NCBI GenBank assembly: GCA_902778135.1
Contig: CACYWP010000006.1
Span: 1 to 64,000, forward strand
DNA from: an uncultured Coriobacteriaceae bacterium
Lineage (GTDB): Bacteria; Actinomycetota; Coriobacteriia; Coriobacteriales; Atopobiaceae
DNA length: 64,000 bases
Direction: 5' to 3'
Part shown: one piece after another, positions 56,087 to 64,000 of the stretch
Position numbering within the stretch: position 1 is the stretch's first letter
Layout: every line of letters starts with the position of its first letter
Translations under genes and position numbers: made by a program
The notes under the pieces: generated by a model
Told to the model about the DNA's origin: nothing
Database searches by the model: none
Seen by the model: only the letters and a program-made list of their open reading frames with translations

Positions 56087-56142
56087 GCTAATAAATTAGC
56101 CCATGATATGGAATTGTACATTAGCTAGACGGTTCATAAGAT
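56087..56142 (+). promoter_or_regulatory. Flavodoxin promoter with candidate LysR operator
   Basis: A promoter TTGTAC (56114-56119), 17-nt spacer, TAAGAT (56137-56142) reads toward the flavodoxin gene. Just upstream lies GCTAAT-AA-ATTAGC (56087-56100), an inverted repeat suited to the LysR protein; an ATTAGC half-site recurs at 56120-56125. The region is markedly AT-rich for this genome. Confidence 0.6.
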
Positions 56143-56188
56143 GTAACCAAGAAACCAGAGGTCCACCCTACGACAAAAGGAGCGTCAC

Positions 56189-56707
56189 ATGTCCACCCTC
56201 GTCGCCTACTTCTCCCGCGCCGGACAGAACTATGGTCATGGCGGCATCATCGACCTGCCCAAGGGCAACACCGAAGTGCTGGCCGAGGCCATCGCGGCCG
56301 ACCTGGGTTGCGACCTGTTCAAGATCGACACGGTCGACGCCTATCCGGCCGATTACTATGCGACGACCGACCAGGCCAAGGCCGAGCTGCGCGAGAACGC
56401 CCGTCCCGCCATCGTGGGGCCGCTGCCCAGCCTGGATGGCGTCGACGCGATCGTGCTGGGCTATCCCAACTGGTGGGGTACGGTGCCCATGGCCGTCAAG
56501 ACCTTCCTCGATTCCTATGACCTGACGGGGGTGACCATCGCGCCACTGTGCACTAACGAGGGGTCGGGCCTGGGCGGCTCGGTGCGCGACCTGCAGCGCA
56601 CCTATCCGGCAGCCAAGGTCGCGAGTGGCCTGTCCATCCGTGGCACCGACGCGTCGAGCAGCACGGCGAAGGCCATCAGCTGGGCACGCAAGGCCATCAA
56701 GGCATAG
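56189..56707 (+). CDS. Flavodoxin family protein
   Basis: This 172-residue FMN-binding protein has the N-terminal phosphate loop YFSRAGQNYG followed by KGNTEVLAEAIA, and GYPNWWGTVPMAVKTFLDSY at the second flavin loop. It fits the Flavodoxin_4 group common in anaerobes. It probably transfers electrons for a reductase. AAAAGGAGCGTCAC precedes the ATG. The divergent LysR protein is its likely regulator and two aldo-keto reductases follow. Confidence 0.92.
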   Translation: MSTLVAYFSRAGQNYGHGGIIDLPKGNTEVLAEAIAADLGCDLFKIDTVDAYPADYYATTDQAKAELRENARPAIVGPLPSLDGVDAIVLGYPNWWGTVPMAVKTFLDSYDLTGVTIAPLCTNEGSGLGGSVRDLQRTYPAAKVASGLSIRGTDASSSTAKAISWARKAIKA

Positions 56708-56713
56708 ACGGAC

Positions 56714-56792
56714 GTTCGGAACGGAAGCTTTCGTCTGTTTTCGACCGTGGAGAACCGTCCCAGACGGTCGAACGTTCGGGACGGAGGCTTTC
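56714..56792. repeat. Direct repeat flanking an inverted repeat, upstream of aldo-keto reductase
   Basis: GTTCGGRACGGARGCTTTC occurs at 56714-56732 and 56774-56792, exactly 60 nt apart. Between them TTCGACCGT (56740-56748) is inverted as ACGGTCGAA (56764-56772). This may be a regulatory array or a small dispersed repeat. Confidence 0.6.
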
Positions 56793-56829
56793 CGCCCAAA
56801 AGACAGCAAAATGCACAGGGAGGAGCGAC

Positions 56830-57798
56830 ATGGAGTACACGAGACTTGGCAACACCGGTCTGAACGTCAGCCGCATCTGCTTCGGATGCATGTGGTTCGG
56901 CAGGCCCGGCAACGGCGGCATCGACGTCCGCTTCGGCGAGGACGAAGCCCGCGAGGTCATCCGCTACGCCTGGGACCAAGGCATCAACTTCTTCGACACG
57001 GCAAACTACTACAGCCTAGGCGCCTCCGAGGAGGTCTTGGGCAAGGTCATCGCCGAGATGGGCGTGCGCGACGACGCCGTCATCGCCACCAAAAGCTATT
57101 ACCCCATGTACGACGGAACCAACGCCAAGGGCGTCACGCGCAAGACGCTCTTCCGCGAGGTGGATGCCAGCCTCAGGCGCCTCGGCACCGACTACATCGA
57201 CCTCTACGTGCCGCACCGCCTCGACCACGACACGCCCATGGAGGAGCAGATGGAGGCCCTGAACGACCTCGTCCGCTCCGGCAAGGTGCTCTACATCGGC
57301 GCCAGCGCCATGTACGCCTGGCAGTTCTTGAAGATGAACATGATTGCCGAGAGCCACGGGTGGGCCAAGTTCGTCTCCATGCAGGACATGTACAACCTGG
57401 TCTACCGCGAGGAGGAGAAGGAGATGCACCCGATGCTGCTCGACCAGGGCGTCGCCTGCACGCCGTTCAGCTCGCTCGCGCACGGCGTCTTCGCCAAGCG
57501 CCCCGAGGACGAGCGGACCGACGGCGTGGCCAAGCTGCAGAGCGACTACGTGCTCGGTGCCGACGCCGAGATCATCCGTCGCGTCTGGGAGCTCGCCGAG
57601 CGCTATGGCGTGTCCACGAGCGTGATCGCGCAGGCGTGGAACCTCGCCAAGCCCGTCGTGACCAGCCCGCTCATCGGCGCGAGCAAGGCCAAGTACATCG
57701 ATGACGCCATCGCGGCGCTCGACCTCAGGCTCACGGCCGAGGAGATGGCCTACCTCGAGGAGCCCTACGTCCCGCATGCGCAGTACGGGTTCCGGTAA
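56830..57798 (+). CDS. Aldo/keto reductase
   Basis: This 322-residue TIM-barrel NADPH-dependent reductase has GNTGLNVSRICFG, FFDTANYYSLGASEEVLG (Asp and Tyr of the tetrad), ATKSYYP (Lys) and YVPHRLDHDTP (His). SPLIGASK is the coenzyme loop. It reduces aldehydes or ketones; substrate unknown. GGGAGGAGCGAC precedes the ATG. The next gene, 52 nt away, is a second family member, so they are probably co-transcribed. Confidence 0.92.
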   Translation: MEYTRLGNTGLNVSRICFGCMWFGRPGNGGIDVRFGEDEAREVIRYAWDQGINFFDTANYYSLGASEEVLGKVIAEMGVRDDAVIATKSYYPMYDGTNAKGVTRKTLFREVDASLRRLGTDYIDLYVPHRLDHDTPMEEQMEALNDLVRSGKVLYIGASAMYAWQFLKMNMIAESHGWAKFVSMQDMYNLVYREEEKEMHPMLLDQGVACTPFSSLAHGVFAKRPEDERTDGVAKLQSDYVLGADAEIIRRVWELAERYGVSTSVIAQAWNLAKPVVTSPLIGASKAKYIDDAIAALDLRLTAEEMAYLEEPYVPHAQYGFR

Positions 57799-57850
57799 CA
57801 GCCGGGAGGATGGCCTGCGCGGGACGCGCTCGACCCAGAAGGAGAGGGAA

Positions 57851-58981
57851 ATGGCACTATCTACCAGCGAATTCAAGGGACGGTTCGGCTTCGGGGCGAT
57901 GAGGCTGCCGATGGTGGGCGGCGAGCCGGACTACGAGCTCTGCAACCAGATGTTCGACCGCTTCCTCGAGGCAGGCCTGAACTACTTCGACACCGCCCAC
58001 GTCTATCTGGGTGGCAAGAGCGAGGTCGCGCTGCGCGAGAGCCTCGTCAGGCGCCATCCGCGCGAGAGCTTCTTCCTCGTCGACAAGCTGACGCATGGCA
58101 CCTTCCGCGACCCCGCCTCCATCCGCAAGGTCTTCCAGGACGAGCTGGACGCCTGTGGGGTCGAGTACTTCGACCTGCTGCTGGCCCACGCGGTCAACCA
58201 GGCCCACTACGACATGTACACGCGTCAGGGCGTCTTCGAGACGGCGAAGGAGTTCGTGGCCGATGGACGTGCGCGCCACTTCGGCATCTCCTTCCATGAC
58301 GGGCCCGAGCTGCTGGACCGCATCCTCAACGAGCACCCCGAGATCGAGGCCGTTCAGCTGCAGGTCAACTACGAGGACTGGGAGAGCCCCGGCGTGCAGA
58401 GCCGCCGCGTGTACGAGGTCGCGACCGCCCATGGCGTGCCCGTCATCGTGATGGAGCCCTGCAAGGGTGGCCAGCTGGTCAACCTGCCCGACGTCGCCCA
58501 GGCCGCCCTCGACGCCGTCCCAAATCCCGAGGGGCTCTCGAACGCGGGCTTCGCGCTGCGCTTCTGCGCCACGCAGCCCAATGTCGCCATGGTCCTCTCG
58601 GGCATGAACGACATGGATCAGGTTGAGGACAACCTGCGTGCCATGGCAGGTGACCCCGCCCCGCTGACATCGGAGCAGCTGACGGGCCTCCGCAACGTGC
58701 ACGAGGCGTTTGCCAGTCTGGGGATGATCGCCTGCACGGCATGCCACTACTGCACCGACGGATGCCCCAAGCGCATCATGATTCCCGAGCTGTTCAGCGA
58801 CCTCAACACCAAGCGCGTATTCGGTGGCTGGAACCCCGGATGGTACTTCAACAACGTGCATACCGTCGAGGGACATGCCAAGCCCAGCGAGTGCATTCGC
58901 TGTGGCAAGTGCGAGCGCGCGTGTCCGCAAGGCCTGCCCATACGCCAGCTGCTGACCGAGGTTGCCGCAGAGTTCGAGTAG
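57851..58981 (+). CDS. Aldo/keto reductase with C-terminal ferredoxin domain
   Basis: This 376-residue protein has an aldo-keto reductase barrel (residues 1-280; NYFDTAHVYLGGKSE, LVDKLTHG, LLAHAVNQ) followed by two [4Fe-4S] motifs, CTACHYCTDGCPK and CIRCGKCERACPQ. The fusion is common in anaerobes. It may let ferredoxin or flavodoxin donate electrons instead of NADPH, which fits the upstream flavodoxin gene. GGAGAGGGAA precedes ATG 57851. Confidence 0.93.
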   Translation: MALSTSEFKGRFGFGAMRLPMVGGEPDYELCNQMFDRFLEAGLNYFDTAHVYLGGKSEVALRESLVRRHPRESFFLVDKLTHGTFRDPASIRKVFQDELDACGVEYFDLLLAHAVNQAHYDMYTRQGVFETAKEFVADGRARHFGISFHDGPELLDRILNEHPEIEAVQLQVNYEDWESPGVQSRRVYEVATAHGVPVIVMEPCKGGQLVNLPDVAQAALDAVPNPEGLSNAGFALRFCATQPNVAMVLSGMNDMDQVEDNLRAMAGDPAPLTSEQLTGLRNVHEAFASLGMIACTACHYCTDGCPKRIMIPELFSDLNTKRVFGGWNPGWYFNNVHTVEGHAKPSECIRCGKCERACPQGLPIRQLLTEVAAEFE

Positions 58982-59006
58982 GGGAGTGACGAAACCTCCC
59001 CTCGTC

Positions 59007-59038
59007 GCAGGCCGCCCGCACGACCGTGGGTGGCCTGC
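59007..59038 (+). terminator. Probable terminator after the aldo/keto reductase pair
   Basis: An 11-base stem GCAGGCCGCCC/GGGTGGCCTGC (59007-59017 with 59028-59038, one G-T pair); the T-tract is weak. Confidence 0.5.
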
Positions 59039-59103
59039 GCTGTCGTTGCCGTGAGCCCCTTGGGGTAAGCTGGGTGCAACCGCAGCGAGAACGGGAGGTC
59101 GAG

Positions 59104-59805
59104 ATGGCAGGGTCCCTGGGATGGTCGGCAATCGACGGGCACACCTGGCGCTATGACGAGGCGGGGGTGCGCTTCTTCCTCGTGGCGGGAGACGAGCGTG
59201 CGGTGCTGCTGGACAGTGGCATGCAGACCCATGACGCCCGCGACCTGGCCCAGCAGGTCTGCGACCTGCCGCTGACGCTGGTCCACACGCACTGTGACCG
59301 AGACCACGTGGGTAGCGACGGACAGTTCGACGAGGTGTGGCTGAGCCCCGCCGAGCTCGTGCACCCCCAGGCCCCGCACGACTTCGCGCGCGTCCACCCC
59401 CTCTGGGACGGTGACGTCATCGACCTTGGGGGACGCAAGCTGGAGGTCATCGACCTGCCGGGGCACACGCCAGGGTCGATCGCCCTCCTCGACCGCTCCT
59501 CGGGGATGCTCTTCTCCGGCGACCCCATCCAACGCGACGGTCGCATCTTCTGCTTCGGGCCGATGCGCTCGATGGCAGCCTACATCCACAGCCTGGAGCG
59601 GCTGCGTGCGCGCGCGGACGAGATAGCCTCCATCTGGCCATGCCATGCGACTTGCCCGGTTGGCGTCGACACCATCGACGAGCTCATCGAGGGGGCAAAG
59701 GCGGTCGAGCGCGACGAGGTTCCCTACGTCGAGGAGGAGATGCACGGTACGCCTGTCCGCGCCTATGACGTGGGGGTCTCGGTCCTGCTCTGTGACGTGC
59801 GATAG
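59104..59805 (+). CDS. MBL-fold metallohydrolase
   Basis: This 233-residue metallo-beta-lactamase-fold hydrolase has HTHCDRDHVG (61-70), LPGHTPGSIAL, SGDPI and WPCHAT, the full set of metal ligands. Substrate is unknown; hydroxyacylglutathione-hydrolase-like or lactonase activity is possible. ACGGGAGGTCGAG precedes the ATG. Confidence 0.9.
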   Translation: MAGSLGWSAIDGHTWRYDEAGVRFFLVAGDERAVLLDSGMQTHDARDLAQQVCDLPLTLVHTHCDRDHVGSDGQFDEVWLSPAELVHPQAPHDFARVHPLWDGDVIDLGGRKLEVIDLPGHTPGSIALLDRSSGMLFSGDPIQRDGRIFCFGPMRSMAAYIHSLERLRARADEIASIWPCHATCPVGVDTIDELIEGAKAVERDEVPYVEEEMHGTPVRAYDVGVSVLLCDVR

Positions 59806-59858
59806 CCTCTCGGCCAGACTACGCCGATCGCGGCCGGGCCGTTGGCCTGAGGGTTCGC

Positions 59859-61814
59859 CTATACGCCGTTGGTCTCGGCGGCGAGGTCGTCCATGCGCAC
59901 GAACCTCGACCAGGCATCGAGGGTGACCAGCTTGCGCTCGTCGGGCTTGGTGGTGCCCTGCCACTCGGCGAAGACCTGCTCGCCCTTCTCCTCGTCGACC
60001 TGCAGGTAGGCGGTTGCGCTGAGGTAGTTGAGGTCATCCCGGCGCAGCGTCAGCGGTGCCACGACCACGTAGTTGTTGGGATGGTTGGGGTTCTCGCGCC
60101 AGACCTCCATGTCGTAGGAGCTGACCTTCCCGGTGCGCGAGTCGGTCAGTTCGAGGCGCGCGGACTGGATGACCTCGTAGTTGATAAGGCCGAGACCGCT
60201 GACGACGAATCCCGTGTAGGTGGTGCCCTCGCCGTCGGTGTAGGTGCGATAGCGCAGGTAGGCCTTGTCGGCCACCATGTCGACCAGGTCTTCGCGCAGC
60301 GTCGCGTTGGAATAGCCGTTGAGGAACTCCGACTGGCGGTTGAGGGCCGCGCTGCAGTAGTCCAGACCGTACTGCTCCACGATCGTGGGACGGCTGGCGT
60401 AGAGGTCGGTGCCCAGCCCCAGGCGGTCGCCCTCGATGGTCGCACCCATCGCCGCCAGGGTGGTGGGGAACAGGTCCAGCGTCGAGAAGCTGCGCTCGGC
60501 CTCGGGATCCTCGGGCGTGGCGGCGCCGTTGAGGATGCAGGTGTAGGTGCGACGCTGGTAGTCGTCGGGGACGTCCTGGCAGAAGTCCTTGTCCATCGTC
60601 GTGTGGTCGCCATTGATGACGATGGTGGTGTTCTCGTAGAAGTCCTGCTGCTTCAGCCAGTCGACGAAGTCGGCCACCTGCCTGCTGCTGCAGGCCATGA
60701 CGTTGGCGTACTGGTCATCGCCGAACTCGTCGCCGCACAGGTCGCAGACGTAGCCGTCCTCGAAGTGGGTGTCGACCGTCAGCATCGTCAGGTTGAATGG
60801 GGCGTCCCCCTGCGACATCTCGGTGACGATGTCGCGCGCCTTGGCGAACAGCCGCTCGTCCTCGAAGCCCCAGAACACGTGGTAGCCGGCGGGGATGTAG
60901 CCCTCGTCCAGTGCGCGGACGTAGTCGTAGATCTGGTACTCGCCGTGCTCCGTGAAGTACTCGTCGCGTGCGGCGAAGCTGGCATCGGAGCCCACCAGCA
61001 GGTACTGGTTGTATCCCTCGTCGGCGAGGATGTCGCCGAAGGTCGTCAGCCCGGGGAAGAAGTCGGTCAGCTCCGTGCCCATGTTGTTGCCATAGAAGGG
61101 CAGCTTGAGGGGCACGCCCGAGGTCTGGGCGAACATGCCGGCGATCGTCCAGCCGGTGCCGGGCAGCACCAGGCCGCCGTTGAGGGTGCCCTTCTTGCCC
61201 GAGAAGCACTCTCCCTCCGCGGCCAGCTGGGTCAGCTCGGGGATGACGTCGGTGGGGAAGGCTCCGCCGTGGCGCGGGTCGGAATAGGTCATCTCCATCG
61301 ACTCGAGATATATATAGATGATGTTGCGCTTCTGCTCGGGGAACTCGATGTCGACCTCGGTGGGGTCGACATAGTGGGCGCCGATGAAGTCCTCGTCGAC
61401 CATGTCGAGGTAGCTGGTGAGGCCCGTGCGCTCGGAGAAGTCCAGCAGGGCTCCCGCCAGCATGGCGATTGACAGCAGAGCCGCCAGGCCGGTGGCCAGG
61501 ATGGTTGCGCCGCGGCCCCTGCGCGAGGTGATGCGCGAGGCTATGGTGATGAGGATGACGGTGCCGACGGCCAGCGGCAGGTAGTGGCCCAGGTAGTCCC
61601 AGACGACGGTCATGTCGGTGCCCTCGAGGGGGGCACGCAGGTGATAGAGCACCTCGTCCACCGACAGGGACTCCCAGGTGCGCGACAGCCAGGCGTCGAG
61701 GGACAACAGCACGGCGCCCAGGATGGTGAGCAGCCGTACGGCCCACCGAGCGAGCGTGCGTATCCTGCGAGACCAGGTACCTGATGGCTTGTGCTTGTGC
61801 TCTTTTTTACTCAT
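59859..61814 (-). CDS. LTA-synthase/phosphoglycerol-transferase-like membrane sulfatase-fold protein
   Basis: This 651-residue protein has three N-terminal membrane helices (about 24-42, 78-95, 105-123) and an extracellular alkaline-phosphatase-superfamily domain. Metal and catalytic elements are Glu171 in YIYLESMEM, Thr223 in GTGWTIAG and Asp-His in INGDHTT. It should transfer glycerol-phosphate or a similar group onto a glycolipid or glycan at the cell surface. The C-terminal 150 residues form a beta-rich extra domain. The ATG at 61814 has no strong ribosome site; the upstream region is AT-rich. Confidence 0.88.
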   Translation of the reverse strand: MSKKEHKHKPSGTWSRRIRTLARWAVRLLTILGAVLLSLDAWLSRTWESLSVDEVLYHLRAPLEGTDMTVVWDYLGHYLPLAVGTVILITIASRITSRRGRGATILATGLAALLSIAMLAGALLDFSERTGLTSYLDMVDEDFIGAHYVDPTEVDIEFPEQKRNIIYIYLESMEMTYSDPRHGGAFPTDVIPELTQLAAEGECFSGKKGTLNGGLVLPGTGWTIAGMFAQTSGVPLKLPFYGNNMGTELTDFFPGLTTFGDILADEGYNQYLLVGSDASFAARDEYFTEHGEYQIYDYVRALDEGYIPAGYHVFWGFEDERLFAKARDIVTEMSQGDAPFNLTMLTVDTHFEDGYVCDLCGDEFGDDQYANVMACSSRQVADFVDWLKQQDFYENTTIVINGDHTTMDKDFCQDVPDDYQRRTYTCILNGAATPEDPEAERSFSTLDLFPTTLAAMGATIEGDRLGLGTDLYASRPTIVEQYGLDYCSAALNRQSEFLNGYSNATLREDLVDMVADKAYLRYRTYTDGEGTTYTGFVVSGLGLINYEVIQSARLELTDSRTGKVSSYDMEVWRENPNHPNNYVVVAPLTLRRDDLNYLSATAYLQVDEEKGEQVFAEWQGTTKPDERKLVTLDAWSRFVRMDDLAAETNGV

Positions 61815-62145
61815 AGACACTAAATAATAGCGATATGCAGCGCAGAATGGCATGTCGTTACAAAGCCACTACATGACCGACAACCTGCGGTTGGCCGGGC
61901 TGGCCGGTCCCGCGGCCACCCCGTCGCGCACCTGCCGGCACGCCCTGGCCCATGCCCAAATGTGGACTTCCCACGTTGGGGAATCTGCGCTGGCATTCCG
62001 ACCTGCGAAGGAATATAGTAAACACTTGCGTCTCTAGGTAGGGAGAGTTCTGTGCCTTGGGCGCGCAATGGCTCCCGGGCCGCCAACCCGGGTGGTGCCA
62101 GACCACGTTCTGGCACGTAAACCACCACGATTCAAAGGAGTAGAC
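61815..62145. other. Intergenic region upstream of rplE
   Basis: This 331-nt region separates a divergent LTA-synthase-like gene from rplE. No coding remnant of rplX (L24), the usual neighbour, was recognised. A hairpin GTGCCAGA/TCTGGCAC (62095-62102 with 62109-62116) lies in the leader 30 nt before the rplE start and might be a control element. A candidate promoter is listed separately. Confidence 0.5.
61990..62019 (+). promoter_or_regulatory. Candidate rplE promoter
   Basis: CTGGCA (61990-61995), an 18-nt spacer and TATAGT (62014-62019) in an AT-richer patch, 126 nt before the rplE start, leaving a leader that contains the GTGCCAGA hairpin. Confidence 0.5.
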
Positions 62146-62706
62146 ATGGCAGAGGAGAAGTACGTACCGCGTCTCAAGCAGCAGTACTACGCCACCGTGC
62201 GTGACGAGCTTCAGAAGAAGTTCGAGTACAAGAACGTGATGCAGATCCCCAAGATCGAGAAGATCGTCGTCAACATGGGCGTCGGCGAGGCCGCCCAGGA
62301 TGCCAAGGCCATCGACGGTGCCGTCGCCGACCTGCGCACCATCACCGGCCAGCAGCCCATGGTCACCCACGCCCGCAAGTCCATCGCAACCTTCAAGCTG
62401 CGTGCCGGCATGGCCATCGGCGCCAAGGTCACCCTGCGTGGCGACCGCATGTGGGAGTTCCTCGACCGCCTGATCGCGACGGCCATCCCCCGTATCCGCG
62501 ACTTCCGTGGCGTCAAGGCCACCAGCTTCGACGGCCATGGCAACTTCTCGATGGGCGTCACCGAGCAGCTGATTTTCCCCGAGATCGACTACGACAAGAT
62601 CGACCGCACCCGCGGCATGGACATCACCATCGTCACCACCGCGACCACCGACGAGGAGGGCAAGGCGCTGCTCGAGGCCTTCCACTTCCCGTTCAAGCGC
62701 AACTAG
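62146..62706 (+). CDS. rplE: 50S ribosomal protein L5
   Basis: This 186-residue protein binds 5S rRNA in the central protuberance. Typical segments are [34 protein letters not shown] and [31 protein letters not shown] precedes ATG 62146. It is the first gene of this ribosomal cluster here, whereas rplX normally precedes it. Confidence 0.97.
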   Translation: MAEEKYVPRLKQQYYATVRDELQKKFEYKNVMQIPKIEKIVVNMGVGEAAQDAKAIDGAVADLRTITGQQPMVTHARKSIATFKLRAGMAIGAKVTLRGDRMWEFLDRLIATAIPRIRDFRGVKATSFDGHGNFSMGVTEQLIFPEIDYDKIDRTRGMDITIVTTATTDEEGKALLEAFHFPFKRN

Positions 62707-62772
62707 CGCATCTCACTTTTGGCAAGTAGCCCCCGGCGCAAGGGCGGGGGCCACGTATTTGAAGGAGGATTT

Positions 62773-62958
62773 GTGGCTAAGACATCGATGATCGTCAAGG
62801 CTAACCGCGAGCCGAAGTTCTCTACGCGCAAGCAGAACCGTTGCCAGCGTTGTGGGCGTCCCCACTCCGTCTATCGCAAGTTCGGCCTGTGCCGCGTGTG
62901 CTTCCGCGAGCTGGCGAGCAGGGGCGAGCTTCCTGGCGTCACCAAGGCAAGCTGGTAG
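62773..62958 (+). CDS. rpsN: 30S ribosomal protein S14, zinc type
   Basis: This 61-residue type-Z S14 has the zinc ribbon CQRCGRP...CRVC. It starts with GTG at 62773 after GAAGGAGGATTT, giving the exact family length. The short zinc form supports a Gram-positive origin. Confidence 0.96.
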   Translation: MAKTSMIVKANREPKFSTRKQNRCQRCGRPHSVYRKFGLCRVCFRELASRGELPGVTKASW

Positions 62959-63045
62959 GCCAGGGCACACGCGCCTAGGCGTCTGCGCTACGGGCGCACA
63001 CGAACCAGGCGCGCAGATTCATCACGAACGAAGGAGAAGCAAGGT

Positions 63046-63444
63046 ATGAAGGTTACCGATCCCATCGCTGACATGCTGACGCGCATCCGCAACGCAAACT
63101 CAGCAGGCAAGGACGAGGTGTCCATGCCGTCGAGCAAGGTGCTCGTCGAGATTGCGCGCGTCTTCTACGAGGAGGGATACATCAAGGGCTACGAGGTCGA
63201 GGACACCAAGCCCCAGAAGACCCTCCACATCACCCTCAAGTATGGCCCCAAGCGCTCCAAGGTCATCCGCGGCATCCGTCGCATCTCCAAGCTGGGCCTG
63301 CGCATCTACTCTTCCGCCGCAGACCTGCCGCGCGTCCTGGGCGGCCTCGGCACTGCCGTCATCTCCACGTCCAAGGGCATGATGTGCGACCGCGATGCTC
63401 GCAAGCTCGGCATCGGCGGCGAGGTCATCTGCTACATCTGGTAA
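63046..63444 (+). CDS. rpsH: 30S ribosomal protein S8
   Basis: This 132-residue rRNA-binding protein begins MKVTDPIADMLTRIRNAN and ends GGEVICYIW, both diagnostic. S8 often represses its own operon. AAGGAGAAGCAAGGT precedes the ATG. Confidence 0.97.
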   Translation: MKVTDPIADMLTRIRNANSAGKDEVSMPSSKVLVEIARVFYEEGYIKGYEVEDTKPQKTLHITLKYGPKRSKVIRGIRRISKLGLRIYSSAADLPRVLGGLGTAVISTSKGMMCDRDARKLGIGGEVICYIW

Positions 63445-63473
63445 CTCGCGGCAGGAATAGATAGGAGGAGACA

Positions 63474-64000
63474 ATGTCTCGTATTGGTAAGCACCCTGTC
63501 CAGATTCCCGCCGGAGTCACTGTGACAGTCGATGGTACGCACGTTGCGGTCAAGGGACCCAAGGGCGAGCTGGAGCGCACGTTCTCCGAGCTGCTCGTCA
63601 TCGAGAACGACGGCGAGCAGGTTATCGTCAAGATCCCGCGCACCCCTGGCACCGAGGACCTCTCCCACGAGGACTTCAAGCAGACCAAGTCCTACAAGGC
63701 GGCCAACGCCATGCAGGGCCTGACCCGCACGCTCATCCACAACATGGTCGTGGGCGTCTCCGAGGGCTTCGAGAAGAAGCTCGAGATGACCGGCGTCGGC
63801 TACCGCGCCACGCTGAAGGGCTCCGACCTCGAGCTCTCGCTGGGCTACTCGCACCCGATCCTGTACCCCGCGCCCGAGAACATCACCTTCGAGGTGCCTG
63901 ACAACACCCACATCAACGTCAAGGGCATCTCCAAGGAGCAGGTCGGCCAGGTTGCCGCCGAGATTCGCGCCAAGCGTCCGCCCGAGCCGTACAAGGCCAA
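63474..64000 (+). CDS. rplF: 50S ribosomal protein L6 (3' truncated by window edge)
   Basis: The first 175 residues are visible, beginning MSRIGKHPVQIPAGV with GVGYRATLKG and LGYSHPI; the C-terminus continues outside, with the typical end of L6 (KRPPEPYKA) just reached. AGGAGGAGACA precedes the ATG. Confidence 0.96.
   Translation, partial: MSRIGKHPVQIPAGVTVTVDGTHVAVKGPKGELERTFSELLVIENDGEQVIVKIPRTPGTEDLSHEDFKQTKSYKAANAMQGLTRTLIHNMVVGVSEGFEKKLEMTGVGYRATLKGSDLELSLGYSHPILYPAPENITFEVPDNTHINVKGISKEQVGQVAAEIRAKRPPEPYKA

Noticed and set aside
61852..62037. Sixty-one-codon frame upstream of rplE as a possible rplX remnant
   Set aside because: No L24 signature (KGxxGxV KOW motif) and it overlaps the promoter-like sequence.

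Overview
The window is GC-rich, densely coded DNA from an anaerobic, fermentative Gram-positive bacterium. I infer a member of the Coriobacteriia (Olsenella/Atopobium-like). The reasons are an NAD-linked [FeFe] hydrogenase, a zinc-type S14 ribosomal protein, a VPxTG sortase-anchored surface protein, an LTA-synthase-like enzyme, and codon use strongly biased to G/C in third positions. Genus is not proven. No tRNA, rRNA, CRISPR array or intact transposase gene was seen.

Layout. 1-3.4 kb: the 3' part of a large MBG-repeat wall protein and a small Gly/Met-rich membrane protein. 3.5-11.8 kb: a ten-gene minus-strand operon encoding an electron-bifurcating-type [FeFe] hydrogenase (HndA/B/C/D) interleaved with a sensory-type [FeFe] hydrogenase, two DRTGG proteins, two GHKL ATPases and a PHP-domain protein. 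12-24.9 kb: dCMP deaminase, an OhrR-like regulator, isocitrate dehydrogenase, an AroD-AroE fusion, a UvrA paralogue without the UvrB-binding region, a clostripain-like lipoprotein and a MATE pump. 25-36 kb: carbohydrate and hydroxy-acid metabolism (ROK kinase, LarA-like racemase, two-subunit UxaA-type dehydratase, Gfo/Idh/MocA oxidoreductase, 6-phospho-beta-glucosidase). 36-49 kb: HAD phosphatases, glutaredoxin, HelD, an EF-hand protein, split transketolase, EngB, TrmB and a diguanylate cyclase. 49.4-54.3 kb: a compact type IV pilus-like operon with PilT, PilC, four small membrane proteins and a transglutaminase-fold lipoprotein. 55-62 kb: LysR/flavodoxin/aldo-keto reductase genes, an MBL hydrolase and an LTA-synthase-like protein. 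62.1-64 kb: the start of a ribosomal cluster (rplE-rpsN-rpsH-rplF) lacking its usual upstream partners.

Most unusual observation. Four intergenic regions (13.5, 37.6, 45.7 and 54.5 kb) hold six copies of an element that is exactly 159 nt long in every case. Each copy has four 12-nt boxes (TTGTYTGCGYTT or its complement) and a 29-nt inner palindrome at fixed offsets. The sequences between the boxes have no evident similarity between copies, yet their lengths (30, 27, 4 and 21 nt) never change. Orientations alternate minus/plus along the window, giving two tight head-to-head pairs; the last two copies flank an 8.6-kb segment carrying the pilus operon. I do not recognise this element. A separate 169-bp MITE-like element with perfect 32-bp terminal inverted repeats lies at 32.6 kb and contains one copy of the 12-nt box.
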